Of a stretch of 23,075 nucleotides of DNA, positions 15,134 through 23,075 are shown piece after piece. Below the pieces are notes generated by a model, which did not search any database, was not told where the DNA came from, and saw nothing but the letters and a program-made list of their open reading frames with translations. Location: positions 1 to 23,075 of the forward strand of contig JAZRHH010000022.1 of assembly GCA_045644665.1 (NCBI GenBank). The letters run 5' to 3'. The position numbers were made by a program, and so were the translations under genes. Position 1 is the stretch's first letter, and each line of letters begins with the position of its first letter. The DNA is from RGIG9115 sp045644665. Lineage in GTDB: Bacteria; Bacillota; Clostridia; UBA1381.

Positions 15134-16324
15134 ATGACGGGAAGTTATAAAGTGAAAAAATTTTTAAGACGACTTGTTTTAACAATTGTGGTTTTGTTTC
15201 TTGGAGTATATATTATAAATTCGGAAACAAGCTTTTTCAAAACATTAAAAGAGAATAATCCATCTGTTTTGGAGGATTATCCTATTGTAGCAACGCTTGA
15301 TGAATTTTTCTCGAACCTACCTACAATCTCACAAATCAAAGAGAATATTACAAGAGAAGAAATGCCCCTTGAGCCGGAGGACTTTGCAGAGAATGCATAC
15401 ATAAAAAACAGTCCTCTCCTTACCTTTTACGAAAACGAAAGTATTGGTATTACTTTAGAAGACGGCTCGTTCAAGATTTTTGGCATTACAACAGAGCTTG
15501 CACATCCAAATCTTTTACTTGAAATAACAAAAGCTGACGGAGCAGTTATAGAAGAAATCTCCTTTGGAACGGATACAGAGTTCAAATTCAGTAAAACAAT
15601 AAAAATCCCTGAAACAACGGAAAATCGTCTTTCCCTTAATCTTTTTACCGGCGAGAAAAAATATGGCGACTATATTGGCTGGTTAAACGACTACATACAT
15701 GTAGTAAAAGGTGAAAACGGCTGGGAACTTGAAAAATCCCCTGTTATAGAAAAGAATAAAAATATATATGAAACACCACGTTCTACCTCAAAAGCCCTCA
15801 GGTCTACAGACTATATACAATCAAAAAACAGCGGCATAAAGTCTGTTGCCACTCAGCTTACAGAGGCGCTTGAAACAGACTACGAAAAAATAAAAGCCCT
15901 CCATGACTGGGTTTGTTCTTACCTTCATTACGACAATGACAGTCTTCAAAAGAAAAACATCGCTCCCTATTCTGCTACAGAAGTATTAAAAACACGTAAG
16001 GGCGTTTGCATCGGCTATGCAAATCTTTTTGCAGCCCTTTGCAGAAGTATTGACATTCCCTGCTATGTAGTTACGGGGTATACTCTTGGAATTTCTTCCG
16101 GAAGCACCGAGTGGACCAATTCCATAATCAAGGGCAAGGAAGAAAATCATGCATGGAATGAGGCGTATGTGGACGGAAGATGGGTTATAATTGATACAAC
16201 ATGGGATAGCTTTAACAGTATTGAAAACGGAGAAATGAAAAAAGGTAAAAGCATTTCACATTTGTACTTTGACGCAAATATTGATTTCTTTAGTCTTAAT
16301 CATAAGATAGTTTCTTACTCATAA
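15134..16324 (+). CDS. Membrane-anchored transglutaminase-like protein
   Basis: A 396-residue protein with a positively charged N-terminus and one membrane segment (about residues 13-28, no lipobox), so probably a signal-anchored protein facing outward. An intermediate beta-rich region is followed by a C-terminal transglutaminase-like (papain-fold) domain: KALHDWVCSYLHYD, catalytic Cys292 in RKGVCIGYANLFAALCR, His339 in EENHAWNEAYVDG and Asp354 in VIIDTTWD. Such domains act as proteases, crosslinkers or peptidoglycan-linked enzymes; the substrate is unknown. The ATG at 15134 has a weak site; GTG at 15152, 7 nt after GGGAAG, is an alternative start. It lies 6 bp after hisIE with no terminator between, so it is probably transcribed with the his operon although its role looks unrelated. 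Confidence 0.82.
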   Translation: MTGSYKVKKFLRRLVLTIVVLFLGVYIINSETSFFKTLKENNPSVLEDYPIVATLDEFFSNLPTISQIKENITREEMPLEPEDFAENAYIKNSPLLTFYENESIGITLEDGSFKIFGITTELAHPNLLLEITKADGAVIEEISFGTDTEFKFSKTIKIPETTENRLSLNLFTGEKKYGDYIGWLNDYIHVVKGENGWELEKSPVIEKNKNIYETPRSTSKALRSTDYIQSKNSGIKSVATQLTEALETDYEKIKALHDWVCSYLHYDNDSLQKKNIAPYSATEVLKTRKGVCIGYANLFAALCRSIDIPCYVVTGYTLGISSGSTEWTNSIIKGKEENHAWNEAYVDGRWVIIDTTWDSFNSIENGEMKKGKSISHLYFDANIDFFSLNHKIVSYS

Positions 16325-16358
16325 AAAAATTGGTGGTTAAATACCACCAATTTTTTTT
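16323..16358. terminator. Bidirectional intrinsic terminator between converging genes
   Basis: AATTGGTGGT (16328-16337) and ACCACCAATT (16343-16352) form a perfect 10-bp stem with a 5-nt loop, flanked by a run of A on the left and T on the right, so it works in both directions. It overlaps the stop codons of both the transglutaminase-like gene and the CCA-adding enzyme gene. Confidence 0.93.
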
Positions 16359-17665
16359 AGGAAACTTAGAAGTTCTCCTTTTTCATTTTCCGTTTCTCCA
16401 TTTATAACTGCTTCTACAAGCAGCTTTTTTATTTTGCCTATTTCCTTCCCTTCGGCTATTCCAAGCTCCATTAACTCCTTGCCGCTAAGTGCAAGCGTGT
16501 TTTCGCTAACCTTAGAAGTGGCAGATTTTATTTTTTCAAACTCTTCCCAGGTTTCTGAAAGATATTCTGTTCTATAATGATATTCCGGTGCAAGAGCAAG
16601 AGTGTCTGCTATTTTTAAAGGAAATATCCTCTCTGCCGCCTCCGGCGATATATTATTCCATAGCTTTCTAAGTGATTTGGAAGTGTTTACCACATCTCTG
16701 TCATGAATTTTAATAAGCTCTGTAACAAGGCTTTTTAACTTGTTTGAGACTTTAAGAGATTTTAGTATATCCTCTGCAAGCTCTGCGCTTTTTGCAGCAT
16801 GTCCGTAAAAGTGCCCCTGACCGTCATCACCCATAAAAAAGCAATCAGGCTTTCCTATATCATGAAAAAATGCCACAAGCCGCAGCGGCAGGTCTACAGT
16901 GCAATTTTCTACAGCATGGACGCTGTGGGTGTACACATCAAAAGCATGGTGTATATTTTTTTGGTCAAAGTTTATCATTGATTTGATTTCAGGAATGACG
17001 AAGCTTAATATATCTTTATATTCGAGTAAAATTTTGCCGGCGTTTTTGCCGCATATAAGCTTTGAAAACTCCGTAAATATGCGTTCCCTGGAAACAAACC
17101 TGAGAGTATGTGCAAGGCTCCGTGCCGCATTGGAAGTTTCTCTGTCAATATCAAATCCCAGAACCGACGCAAACCTGATACAGCGCATTATACGAAGTGC
17201 ATCTTCGCCAAATCTTTTGGAAGGATTTCCGACAGCTCTGATTACTTTATTTTTTATATCTTCTATTCCACCAAAAAGGTCAACAACTTTTCCGCCTCGC
17301 GATACTGCTATTGCATTTATAGTAAAATCTCTGCGGCTTAAGTCTTCCTCTATGGACCTTGTGAAGCTGACATTTTGCGGATGTCTGTTATCCTCATATT
17401 CCCCGTCAACACGCATAGTTGTTATCTCAACGGTGTTGCCCTCTGATATAACAGCTATTGTTCCATGTGCTTCGCCGATATTTATTGTTTTTTTATCTTC
17501 AAAGCATTTTTTTATTTGGGCAGGCAATGCGTTTGTTGTGATGTCATAATCCTCCGGCACACGCCCAAGGATTGTATCACGGACACATCCGCCTACAATG
17601 TATGCCTCATAGCCTTTTTCTTCAAGTCTTAAAAGCATTTTGTTAACATATTCAGGAATGTGCAA
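16337..17665 (-). CDS. cca: CCA tRNA nucleotidyltransferase with HD domain
   Basis: A 442-residue class II CCA-adding enzyme that builds or repairs the 3' CCA end of tRNAs. The nucleotidyltransferase head shows GGCVRDTILGRVPEDYDITT (25-44) with the metal-binding Asp39/Asp41, EITTMRVDGEYEDNRHP, and RRDFTINAIA (111-120). The neck region carries GEDALRIMRCIRFASVLGF. An HD phosphohydrolase domain follows: THSVHAVE and AFFHDIGKP with His268-Asp269. The only sensible start in frame is a TTG at 17665, 10 nt after AAAGGGG; this is uncommon and may lower expression. It lies 17 bp after the glycosyltransferase gene. A poly(A) polymerase is the main alternative, but the motif set fits a CCA enzyme. Confidence 0.92.
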   Translation of the reverse strand: MHIPEYVNKMLLRLEEKGYEAYIVGGCVRDTILGRVPEDYDITTNALPAQIKKCFEDKKTINIGEAHGTIAVISEGNTVEITTMRVDGEYEDNRHPQNVSFTRSIEEDLSRRDFTINAIAVSRGGKVVDLFGGIEDIKNKVIRAVGNPSKRFGEDALRIMRCIRFASVLGFDIDRETSNAARSLAHTLRFVSRERIFTEFSKLICGKNAGKILLEYKDILSFVIPEIKSMINFDQKNIHHAFDVYTHSVHAVENCTVDLPLRLVAFFHDIGKPDCFFMGDDGQGHFYGHAAKSAELAEDILKSLKVSNKLKSLVTELIKIHDRDVVNTSKSLRKLWNNISPEAAERIFPLKIADTLALAPEYHYRTEYLSETWEEFEKIKSATSKVSENTLALSGKELMELGIAEGKEIGKIKKLLVEAVINGETENEKGELLSFLKKIGGI

Positions 17666-17682
17666 AGCATTAGCACCCCTTT

Positions 17683-20658
17683 CTAAATAAATATCCAGCT
17701 GTCAAACCATTCAAGAGCCCTGTGAACATATTCTTCATTTATGGGAGCCCCTGAAAGTATGGGATAAAAGAAAACAAACAAAGCTATAACAACTATTGCA
17801 TACGCCGCAAAGACTTTCTTTTCCGTCCTTGGATTTTTATAATAAATCTTCTCAAAGCAGTGCCCTATCATAAGACATACAAATGGTACACAAGGAAAAT
17901 AGTGATAGATATATGTTGTCCTCTCAACAGGTACCCATGGAAGAAGACATGCAAGGTATCCTATAACTAAATACACGGCTTTTCTGTCGCCCTTTGCAAA
18001 TGCAAGATACACATTATATAAAAGAGCAGGTATTCCAAGCCACCAGACAGCCGGATTTCCAAAGGCACTTATTCCCTCTTTAATTGTCTGTGTAACCTCC
18101 CCTGAATAATACCAGATAGGTCTATACATAATAGGCCATTTAAACCATTCTGATGAAAATGGGTGTTCGGAATCTAAAACTGTTCTTGAGTGGTATATGA
18201 AAATATCCCTTTGGTTATCTATAATTGTCTTTATTCCCTCTGTATTTTCTGTTGACAAATAGGGTATATATGAAAGACCATATATGATAACGGGTACAAC
18301 TACGAATACGCCCACACAAAGCAAACATATTTTTATAAATTTAGCTTTAAAGGGAAGCTCATTAAGATAATAATATTCATCGTACATCTGATACATTTTC
18401 ATAAAGAATATCAATGCTATTCCGCAGCAGGCATATATAGCTGTCCACTTACTTGCTGTGCCAAGTCCAAAGCAAATACCCGTAAGTACAAGAGGCAGAG
18501 CTGTTTTTGAAAGAGGCTTATCGTATATGCTTGACTGGTAAAACTTGTACATAAAAAGGTACATGAGCATTATAAAAAAGGTCACATACACGTCAATTGT
18601 AGCAATTCTTGTCTGCACAAAGTGCATAAAATCAAAGGTAAATATAAGGCTTGTAAAAAAGGCAAGATGTGTTTTTCTGAAAAGCTTTTTTGCAAATATA
18701 TACATTACAGGCACCATTAGTATTCCAAACAGGTTGCCTATAAATCTCCAGCCAAATGTATTCATTCCAAAAAGTTTTATACCAAGGGAAATAAACACCT
18801 TACCAAGAGGCGGATGAGTCCATTCGTATACGTCAAACCCATGCAAAAACTCATAGCCTGTACGTGCATGATAAATCTCGTCAAAATAGGTACTGTTTTT
18901 ATATGTTTTACGCTGCGGAACAAGATTCTGTTCGTCAAACAGGTTATTATCGGAGCTGACAGGTATTACACCCTCCGCCGAAAATACAGCCGCCTCCATG
19001 AGCATAAGGCGTTCATAATCAGAATAAAATGAGATGCTTGTTATTTCCTTATCAAAATCTATATAGTTCCAGGCAAAAACGCTTAAATCTGTAAGCACCT
19101 TAGTTTCATTTCCGCCATTTTCGAGGGTGTATGAAAGGGTTAAGGTACGGGTTTCGTTAATATCGTTACATGACGGATAAACAGCTATTTTTTGAACGTA
19201 TTGGGTATCCGGAAAATCTACAGTTACAGTTTCTTTTGCTACGTCTATATAAGTTTCGGGAGCAGACAGGGAGCCAAGATTAATAAATGAAAGCACACCG
19301 TATCCGATAGTTAAAATACATATTAAAACAATATCCTTTTTTGAAAGGGACGGAAGTGTACGGCTTTTGAACCTACGCAGCAAAGATACGCTTTCTTCAA
19401 ACTCATCTGTTTTATCTTTTTGCTTCAAAGCAATATATATCAAAACTCCAAAAATTAAAAGGTTTATAATTGAAAATACAATTATAAATGGACTTCTCGC
19501 ATAGTAGTTTATATCCTTTTCATATACAAACAAAACCCACGCCGTATTTACAAGCTGTGAAAAGGACGTAAGTATAAACATTAATAGACTTTGCTTTTGT
19601 GGCTTTTTCAAGAAAGCAAAAAGGAAAAATACAACTGCCGGAAATGCATATCTCTCATGCATTTTAACAGACAGCATATACACCCCAAAAGCAAGTATTC
19701 CTGCCATAAAGAACCAGTTTCTTTGCCCACGTATATACAATGCTATTAAAAAGATAACCAAGGCAAATATAAAGCCATATCCAACAATGGATAAAAGCGT
19801 ATTAAGGTCATGCCAGTTAAGACCAAAAGCCCCATATAAATTAAATGCATTTATAGTGGCATAAGGATAAGAAGAAAGGGTTGACAAATACTGACTTACA
19901 GTTTCCTCAACGCCAAATGGCAGGGAAAGTAAAACAATTGTACTTATTGCCAGAATGCCAGTTAAAAAAAGATGCATTATAAACCTTGTTGGTTTAAAGT
20001 TTTTAATTACATTTTCCCATATTGCAAACAAAAGTACAGGTGTGTAAATTAAAGACTGCGGCTTTATAAAAATTGCAAGAGCAAAAAGAAAATATGCTGT
20101 CTTGACCCTTTTGTTATATACAAGCAATATACAAAGTACGAGGAATAATGTATATACACTGTCTACCTGTCCCCACAATGCGCTGTTTAAAATAAGCACA
20201 GGCGAAAATGCAAGAAATCCTCCAAGTACAAGAGCTGATTTTTCAGAAAAATGTTTTTTTGAAAGAATATAGGCGGCTATGCCAAGAGCTACATTGCAGC
20301 AAATTGCAGGGAGCTTTAAGATAAGGCTGCTGTTTCCAATAAAGCTCCTTAAAAAGCCAAGAACATACAAAACATACATATATCCGGGTGGATAATCTGT
20401 AAAAGCATCCGACCTGTAAAAGTTATAAAAGCCACCTGTATATACCATATCCGACCAGGCAGAAAAACATTTCATGTCCGTACTGTGCCCATAATAGAGC
20501 ATGCCAAGTACAGCCTGCAACAAAAATGAGCCACCAAATACGAGCAATACTCCTCCGATGTGAGTCTTTTGAATATTTGGTGTGGACTTAATTGCAAACT
20601 GTGCAAAGTAAAAGTATATTAAAGTACATAGTAATGACACTACCGGTACTAAAACCAT
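17683..20658 (-). CDS. Two-module membrane glycosyltransferase (GT-C): GT87/Gpi18-like module fused to PMT-like mannosyltransferase
   Basis: A 991-residue polytopic membrane protein. The N-terminal module (about 1-415, roughly 11 membrane segments) has DYPPGYMYVLY (88-98), LWGQVDSVYT (161-170), IKPQS and KMHERYAFPA (332-341), as in GT87/Gpi18-like polyprenyl-phosphate mannosyltransferases. An extracytoplasmic beta-rich segment follows (about 465-575). The C-terminal module resembles protein O-mannosyltransferase (GT39): YFDEIYHARTG (591-601) with the Asp-Glu pair, WTHPPLGKVFISLG (613-626), RIATIDVY, and a terminal four-helix PMT part (PIMYRPIWYYSGEV, LPWVPVERTTYIYHYFPC). It probably moves sugars from a lipid-phosphate donor to surface protein or glycan. 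The ATG at 20658 is 9 nt after AAAGGGG. It follows a 26-codon membrane peptide gene and precedes cca. The acceptor and the sugar are unknown. Confidence 0.85.
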   Translation of the reverse strand: MVLVPVVSLLCTLIYFYFAQFAIKSTPNIQKTHIGGVLLVFGGSFLLQAVLGMLYYGHSTDMKCFSAWSDMVYTGGFYNFYRSDAFTDYPPGYMYVLYVLGFLRSFIGNSSLILKLPAICCNVALGIAAYILSKKHFSEKSALVLGGFLAFSPVLILNSALWGQVDSVYTLFLVLCILLVYNKRVKTAYFLFALAIFIKPQSLIYTPVLLFAIWENVIKNFKPTRFIMHLFLTGILAISTIVLLSLPFGVEETVSQYLSTLSSYPYATINAFNLYGAFGLNWHDLNTLLSIVGYGFIFALVIFLIALYIRGQRNWFFMAGILAFGVYMLSVKMHERYAFPAVVFFLFAFLKKPQKQSLLMFILTSFSQLVNTAWVLFVYEKDINYYARSPFIIVFSIINLLIFGVLIYIALKQKDKTDEFEESVSLLRRFKSRTLPSLSKKDIVLICILTIGYGVLSFINLGSLSAPETYIDVAKETVTVDFPDTQYVQKIAVYPSCNDINETRTLTLSYTLENGGNETKVLTDLSVFAWNYIDFDKEITSISFYSDYERLMLMEAAVFSAEGVIPVSSDNNLFDEQNLVPQRKTYKNSTYFDEIYHARTGYEFLHGFDVYEWTHPPLGKVFISLGIKLFGMNTFGWRFIGNLFGILMVPVMYIFAKKLFRKTHLAFFTSLIFTFDFMHFVQTRIATIDVYVTFFIMLMYLFMYKFYQSSIYDKPLSKTALPLVLTGICFGLGTASKWTAIYACCGIALIFFMKMYQMYDEYYYLNELPFKAKFIKICLLCVGVFVVVPVIIYGLSYIPYLSTENTEGIKTIIDNQRDIFIYHSRTVLDSEHPFSSEWFKWPIMYRPIWYYSGEVTQTIKEGISAFGNPAVWWLGIPALLYNVYLAFAKGDRKAVYLVIGYLACLLPWVPVERTTYIYHYFPCVPFVCLMIGHCFEKIYYKNPRTEKKVFAAYAIVVIALFVFFYPILSGAPINEEYVHRALEWFDSWIFI

Positions 20659-20677
20659 TTATTTGTGCCCCTTTCGG

Positions 20678-20758
20678 TTATTTTTCTTTATTAAAAATAA
20701 ACATTGCTACCGGTACTATTATTGCAACTATTATTGCCAACCATGTAGAAAAATTCAT
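20678..20758 (-). CDS. 26-residue membrane peptide upstream of the glycosyltransferase gene
   Basis: A small open reading frame, ATG at 20758 and TAA ending at 20678, with a good GGGAG site 8 nt upstream. The peptide starts MNFSTWL, runs through one hydrophobic helix of Ala, Ile, Val and Phe with a central Pro, and ends in the charged tail FNKEK. It therefore looks like a single-pass membrane peptide with the C-terminus probably cytoplasmic. It is the first reading frame after a consensus promoter, and the glycosyltransferase ATG lies 19 bp downstream. It may be a partner of that enzyme, or a short coupled leader. I do not recognise a family. Confidence 0.6.
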   Translation of the reverse strand: MNFSTWLAIIVAIIVPVAMFIFNKEK

Positions 20759-20798
20759 TATTTTTACTCCCTTTAAAAAATTTGGATTTATGTATTAT

Positions 20799-20827
20799 AT
20801 TATATATAAATTATGGTACATTGTCAA
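20799..20827 (-). promoter_or_regulatory. Consensus promoter of the membrane peptide-glycosyltransferase-cca unit
   Basis: On the minus strand a perfect TTGACA (20827-20822) and a perfect TATAAT (20804-20799) are 17 bp apart, the ideal sigma-A spacing. It begins 9 bp downstream of the mal terminator and gives a leader of about 35 nt before the small peptide gene. Confidence 0.85.
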
Positions 20828-20835
20828 CCTGTCAT

Positions 20836-20868
20836 AAAAAAACCGGCACCCTTAAAAACGATGCCGGT
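20836..20868 (-). terminator. Intrinsic terminator of the glmE-mal operon
   Basis: On the minus strand ACCGGCA (20868-20862) pairs with TGCCGGT (20848-20842), a 7-bp GC-rich stem with a 13-nt loop, followed by a run of seven T ending at 20836. It starts 8 bp after the mal stop codon. Confidence 0.88.
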
Positions 20869-20875
20869 AAATGAA

Positions 20876-22132
20876 TTATTTAATACTCTTCTTTGCTTTT
20901 CTCATAGCGATAATACGATTCATCTCATTATACACTATCATAAAGCCTTCATCAACGCCCATGCCGGGTTTAGCAAGAATTTGGACAGGCTGGGTTGCCA
21001 TAGCGCAGTGAACACACACCTGAGCACTACGGTCAGTTTCGTTACATGTACCGCCCTGATATGCACCGATACCCTTTTCCTTACAATAAAGCACAGCCTC
21101 AATAGTATTGTTTACGCCACCAAGGTCAGGTGTTTTTATCTGCACCATGTGACCTGCCTTATTATCTGCAAAAAGCTTGATATCTTCAAGTGTATTACAC
21201 CATTCGTCTGCAACAAGTTCCACGTCGCAGCCTCTTTCATCCAATTCCTTTGTTAGAGCTGCAAGTGCTATGATTTGTGTTTCACGGTCACAGTCACAAT
21301 CCATTGGACCCTCTATACGAAGTTTAAATGGCTTTGCAATTTTACCAAGCTCTTCTATGTAATCCGCCATTTCCTTGTAATTGTTATTACCAAAAGCAGC
21401 GCCGATTGTACCATAAACATCTATGTGCATAACAGGAGCATAGCTGTCATCTGCGCGGAATTTCAAAATACGGTCACGGAGCCATTCTACATACTCTTTT
21501 AATTTCTCTCCGTTTCTGCCAAGCTTTGTGTCAACATTGTTAATAAGAGCGTGAGGAAGAACCTGAGCTCCCTTTATAATCATTTTATCTGAGTTGTCAT
21601 AACGATCATCGCCTGACTGTGTAAAAATAGGAACAAGTGTTTCAGAAACTGTGCATCCGTATTCGTCTGCAACAACCTCGCACATCATTCTGCCGGTAGC
21701 CTTAGCTACAGCATCTAAAATTGCCTGTGATACACCGTAGCGGATTGCTGTATGCAGGCGTTTTCCGTCTACTTCTATAGCTTCCATCATTGCACAAAGG
21801 CCTCTGAAATCGTCTGCCTCTTTGCCTACAAGCTGTGGCTTTATAAATTTGTCTATAACAGGAATAAAATCTTCTGCAAGGAAAAGTGGATCACGTCCGC
21901 CTGCTCCTGAATACTGAACAGCGGCACAGTCGCCAAATGCAACCTGTCCGTCTTCAAGTACAATCATAACAGAGATAGACTCTCCTGCCTGACGAACCTT
22001 TGTAAATCCCTCTGTAACAGTTTCGCCTATATAAAACACGCCGTCATGACCTGCACCTTGCTTAATGGCACGCTGGTCATCAAAATAAAATCCTGTACGT
22101 CCCGGTGAACAAATAATATCTACAATTATCAT
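20876..22132 (-). CDS. mal: Methylaspartate ammonia-lyase
   Basis: A 418-residue enolase-superfamily enzyme that removes ammonia from (2S,3S)-3-methylaspartate to give mesaconate, step two of the methylaspartate pathway of glutamate fermentation. The active site known from the Clostridium tetanomorphum enzyme is complete: His194 (LPHALINN), the Mg2+ ligands Asp238 (HIDVYG), Glu274 (RIEGPMD) and Asp308 (VADEWCN), Gln331 and the general base Lys333 (VQIKTPDLGG), and Cys363 (GGTCNET), offset from it by at most two residues. The N-terminus (TGFYFDDQRAIK, then GAGHDG) is also characteristic. The ATG follows GGGGGAG and lies 19 bp after glmE. A terminator follows at once, so the operon ends here. 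The product mesaconate is the expected substrate of the hydratase encoded at the left end. Confidence 0.97.
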   Translation of the reverse strand: MIIVDIICSPGRTGFYFDDQRAIKQGAGHDGVFYIGETVTEGFTKVRQAGESISVMIVLEDGQVAFGDCAAVQYSGAGGRDPLFLAEDFIPVIDKFIKPQLVGKEADDFRGLCAMMEAIEVDGKRLHTAIRYGVSQAILDAVAKATGRMMCEVVADEYGCTVSETLVPIFTQSGDDRYDNSDKMIIKGAQVLPHALINNVDTKLGRNGEKLKEYVEWLRDRILKFRADDSYAPVMHIDVYGTIGAAFGNNNYKEMADYIEELGKIAKPFKLRIEGPMDCDCDRETQIIALAALTKELDERGCDVELVADEWCNTLEDIKLFADNKAGHMVQIKTPDLGGVNNTIEAVLYCKEKGIGAYQGGTCNETDRSAQVCVHCAMATQPVQILAKPGMGVDEGFMIVYNEMNRIIAMRKAKKSIK

Positions 22133-22151
22133 AATACTCTACTCCCCCAAA

Positions 22152-23075
22152 TTAATACTTTGGACGACCAACCAAGCGTCCCTTTCCTATTGCATATACA
22201 TCATCAATAACCATCTGGAATGAAGCCTTACGGTTTTCTGCCTGTGCACGTTTTTCTATCTTTTCCTTATGGAAATCTATAAGCTCCTGACTGAAAGGAA
22301 GGTTTCCAATTTCAAGAATACGGACTGCACCGTCATTATCACGACAAGGAAGCATCTTTCCTGCATTTACACGACATGGTGCAAAAGGAACATCAAGAAC
22401 GCCTGCCTCTACTCCGTAGCATACACCGGCAGCTATATCGCCCTTTCCAAGTTCAAAGCACTTGTCAACAATTGCTCTTGTTTCAAGACGGATTATTTCT
22501 TTTTCCTGTTCAAGACTATCAGAATTAAATGTCTGATCAGCAAGCATATTTACAACCTGCTTTGTACATCTAAGACCCTCTGCATTTGCTTCCATGGTAG
22601 GAATACCAACCGCCTCGTGAGGAGTCTTGACTATAACCTTTGTTGCCTTTGAAAGTGCTGCAATAAGGCTTCCTGATGATATAACACCAAATGCCTTTGC
22701 CTCATCAGCAGGGAAACCACCCATCCACTGATGAAGAACAGTTGTAACCTCAACGTCATTGTATCCGTACTTTTTGAGATATTCGTCTGTTAGCTCCTGC
22801 AGGGTACGAATAGCCGCAATATCCTGAACAAGATTTCCGCACTGTCCGTAGCCAACTGTTATATTTTTTACACCCTGTTCTGCAGCAAGAAGTGCTTCAA
22901 TAATTGCAGCCGCATGAGAAATACATGGCGGAACCAAAGTACCGGTCAGTGGTCCGTATGGTTCACGATTTATGGAAACACCCATTTCTTCATAGATACC
23001 GGTAAGACGGTCAACATACTGCCAGTCACGAATGGTACGCTCCATAGGAATGTTTTTACAATATGGAAGGTTATA
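22152..23075 (-). CDS. glmE: Glutamate mutase (methylaspartate mutase) epsilon/E subunit, C-terminal part
   Basis: The C-terminal 307 residues of the large subunit of coenzyme B12-dependent glutamate mutase, which rearranges L-glutamate to (2S,3S)-3-methylaspartate together with the cobalamin-binding GlmS. The frame is open to the right edge, so the 5' part (about 175 residues, judged from the usual length near 480) lies outside; the ATG at 23045 is an internal Met. Diagnostic text includes NLPYCKN-PMERTIRDWQYVDRL (gap mine), SINREPYGPLTGTLVPP with the substrate-binding Arg region, ITVGYGQCGNLVQDIAAIRT and VLHQWMGGFP. It is followed by mal in the same operon. GlmS and the repair ATPase GlmL are not in the window; they normally lie just upstream of glmE. 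Confidence 0.95.
   Translation of the reverse strand, partial: YNLPYCKNIPMERTIRDWQYVDRLTGIYEEMGVSINREPYGPLTGTLVPPCISHAAAIIEALLAAEQGVKNITVGYGQCGNLVQDIAAIRTLQELTDEYLKKYGYNDVEVTTVLHQWMGGFPADEAKAFGVISSGSLIAALSKATKVIVKTPHEAVGIPTMEANAEGLRCTKQVVNMLADQTFNSDSLEQEKEIIRLETRAIVDKCFELGKGDIAAGVCYGVEAGVLDVPFAPCRVNAGKMLPCRDNDGAVRILEIGNLPFSQELIDFHKEKIEKRAQAENRKASFQMVIDDVYAIGKGRLVGRPKY

Noticed and set aside
16899..17549. 216-codon open frame on the plus strand opposite cca
   Set aside because: Antisense to the conserved catalytic head of the CCA enzyme; no family features of its own.
4553..20875. Mobile element or genomic island carrying the middle block
   Set aside because: No integrase, transposase, tRNA or flanking repeats were found; the genes are mostly housekeeping.

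Overview
The window looks like a chromosomal segment of an anaerobic, glutamate-fermenting member of the Clostridia (Bacillota). The evidence is a low-to-moderate G+C composition, AGGAGG/AAAGGGG-type ribosome binding sites, strong TTGACA/TATAAT promoters, a clostridial-type his operon (short HisG plus HisZ, fused HisIE), and genes of the B12-dependent methylaspartate pathway. No tRNA, rRNA, CRISPR array, insertion sequence or phage gene was seen.

Right end (20.9-23.1 kb, minus strand): the 3' part of glutamate mutase subunit E (glmE), then methylaspartate ammonia-lyase (mal), closed by a clear intrinsic terminator. Left end (0-4.55 kb, minus strand): citD-citE-citF, an uncharacterised TIM-barrel-like gene, and the beta and alpha subunits of a class I fumarase-type hydratase (alpha runs off the left edge). 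Read together, the two ends give glutamate -> 3-methylaspartate -> mesaconate -> (S)-citramalate -> acetate + pyruvate. CitDEF is therefore more likely citramalate lyase than citrate lyase, and the 'fumarase' more likely mesaconase.

A block of about 16.3 kb with other functions separates the two halves. On the minus strand it has a MutS-family ATPase and an AAC(3)-family acetyltransferase with their own promoter. On the plus strand is a nine-gene his operon (hisZ-G-D-C-B-H-A-F-IE) with a membrane-anchored transglutaminase-like gene at its end. Convergent to it on the minus strand is a consensus promoter driving a 26-residue membrane peptide, a 991-residue two-module membrane glycosyltransferase and the CCA-adding enzyme. 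A bidirectional hairpin terminator lies between the converging units.

Regulatory DNA worth attention: two 16-bp direct repeats abutting the -35 box of the cit promoter; a perfect 10-bp inverted repeat around the -35 box of the his promoter, which has only a very short leader; and a structured, possibly dispersed, roughly 118-bp element in the hisZ/AAC(3) intergenic region. The best candidate for undescribed biology is the 301-residue protein co-transcribed with citramalate lyase and mesaconase, because the known pathway leaves no enzymatic step for it.
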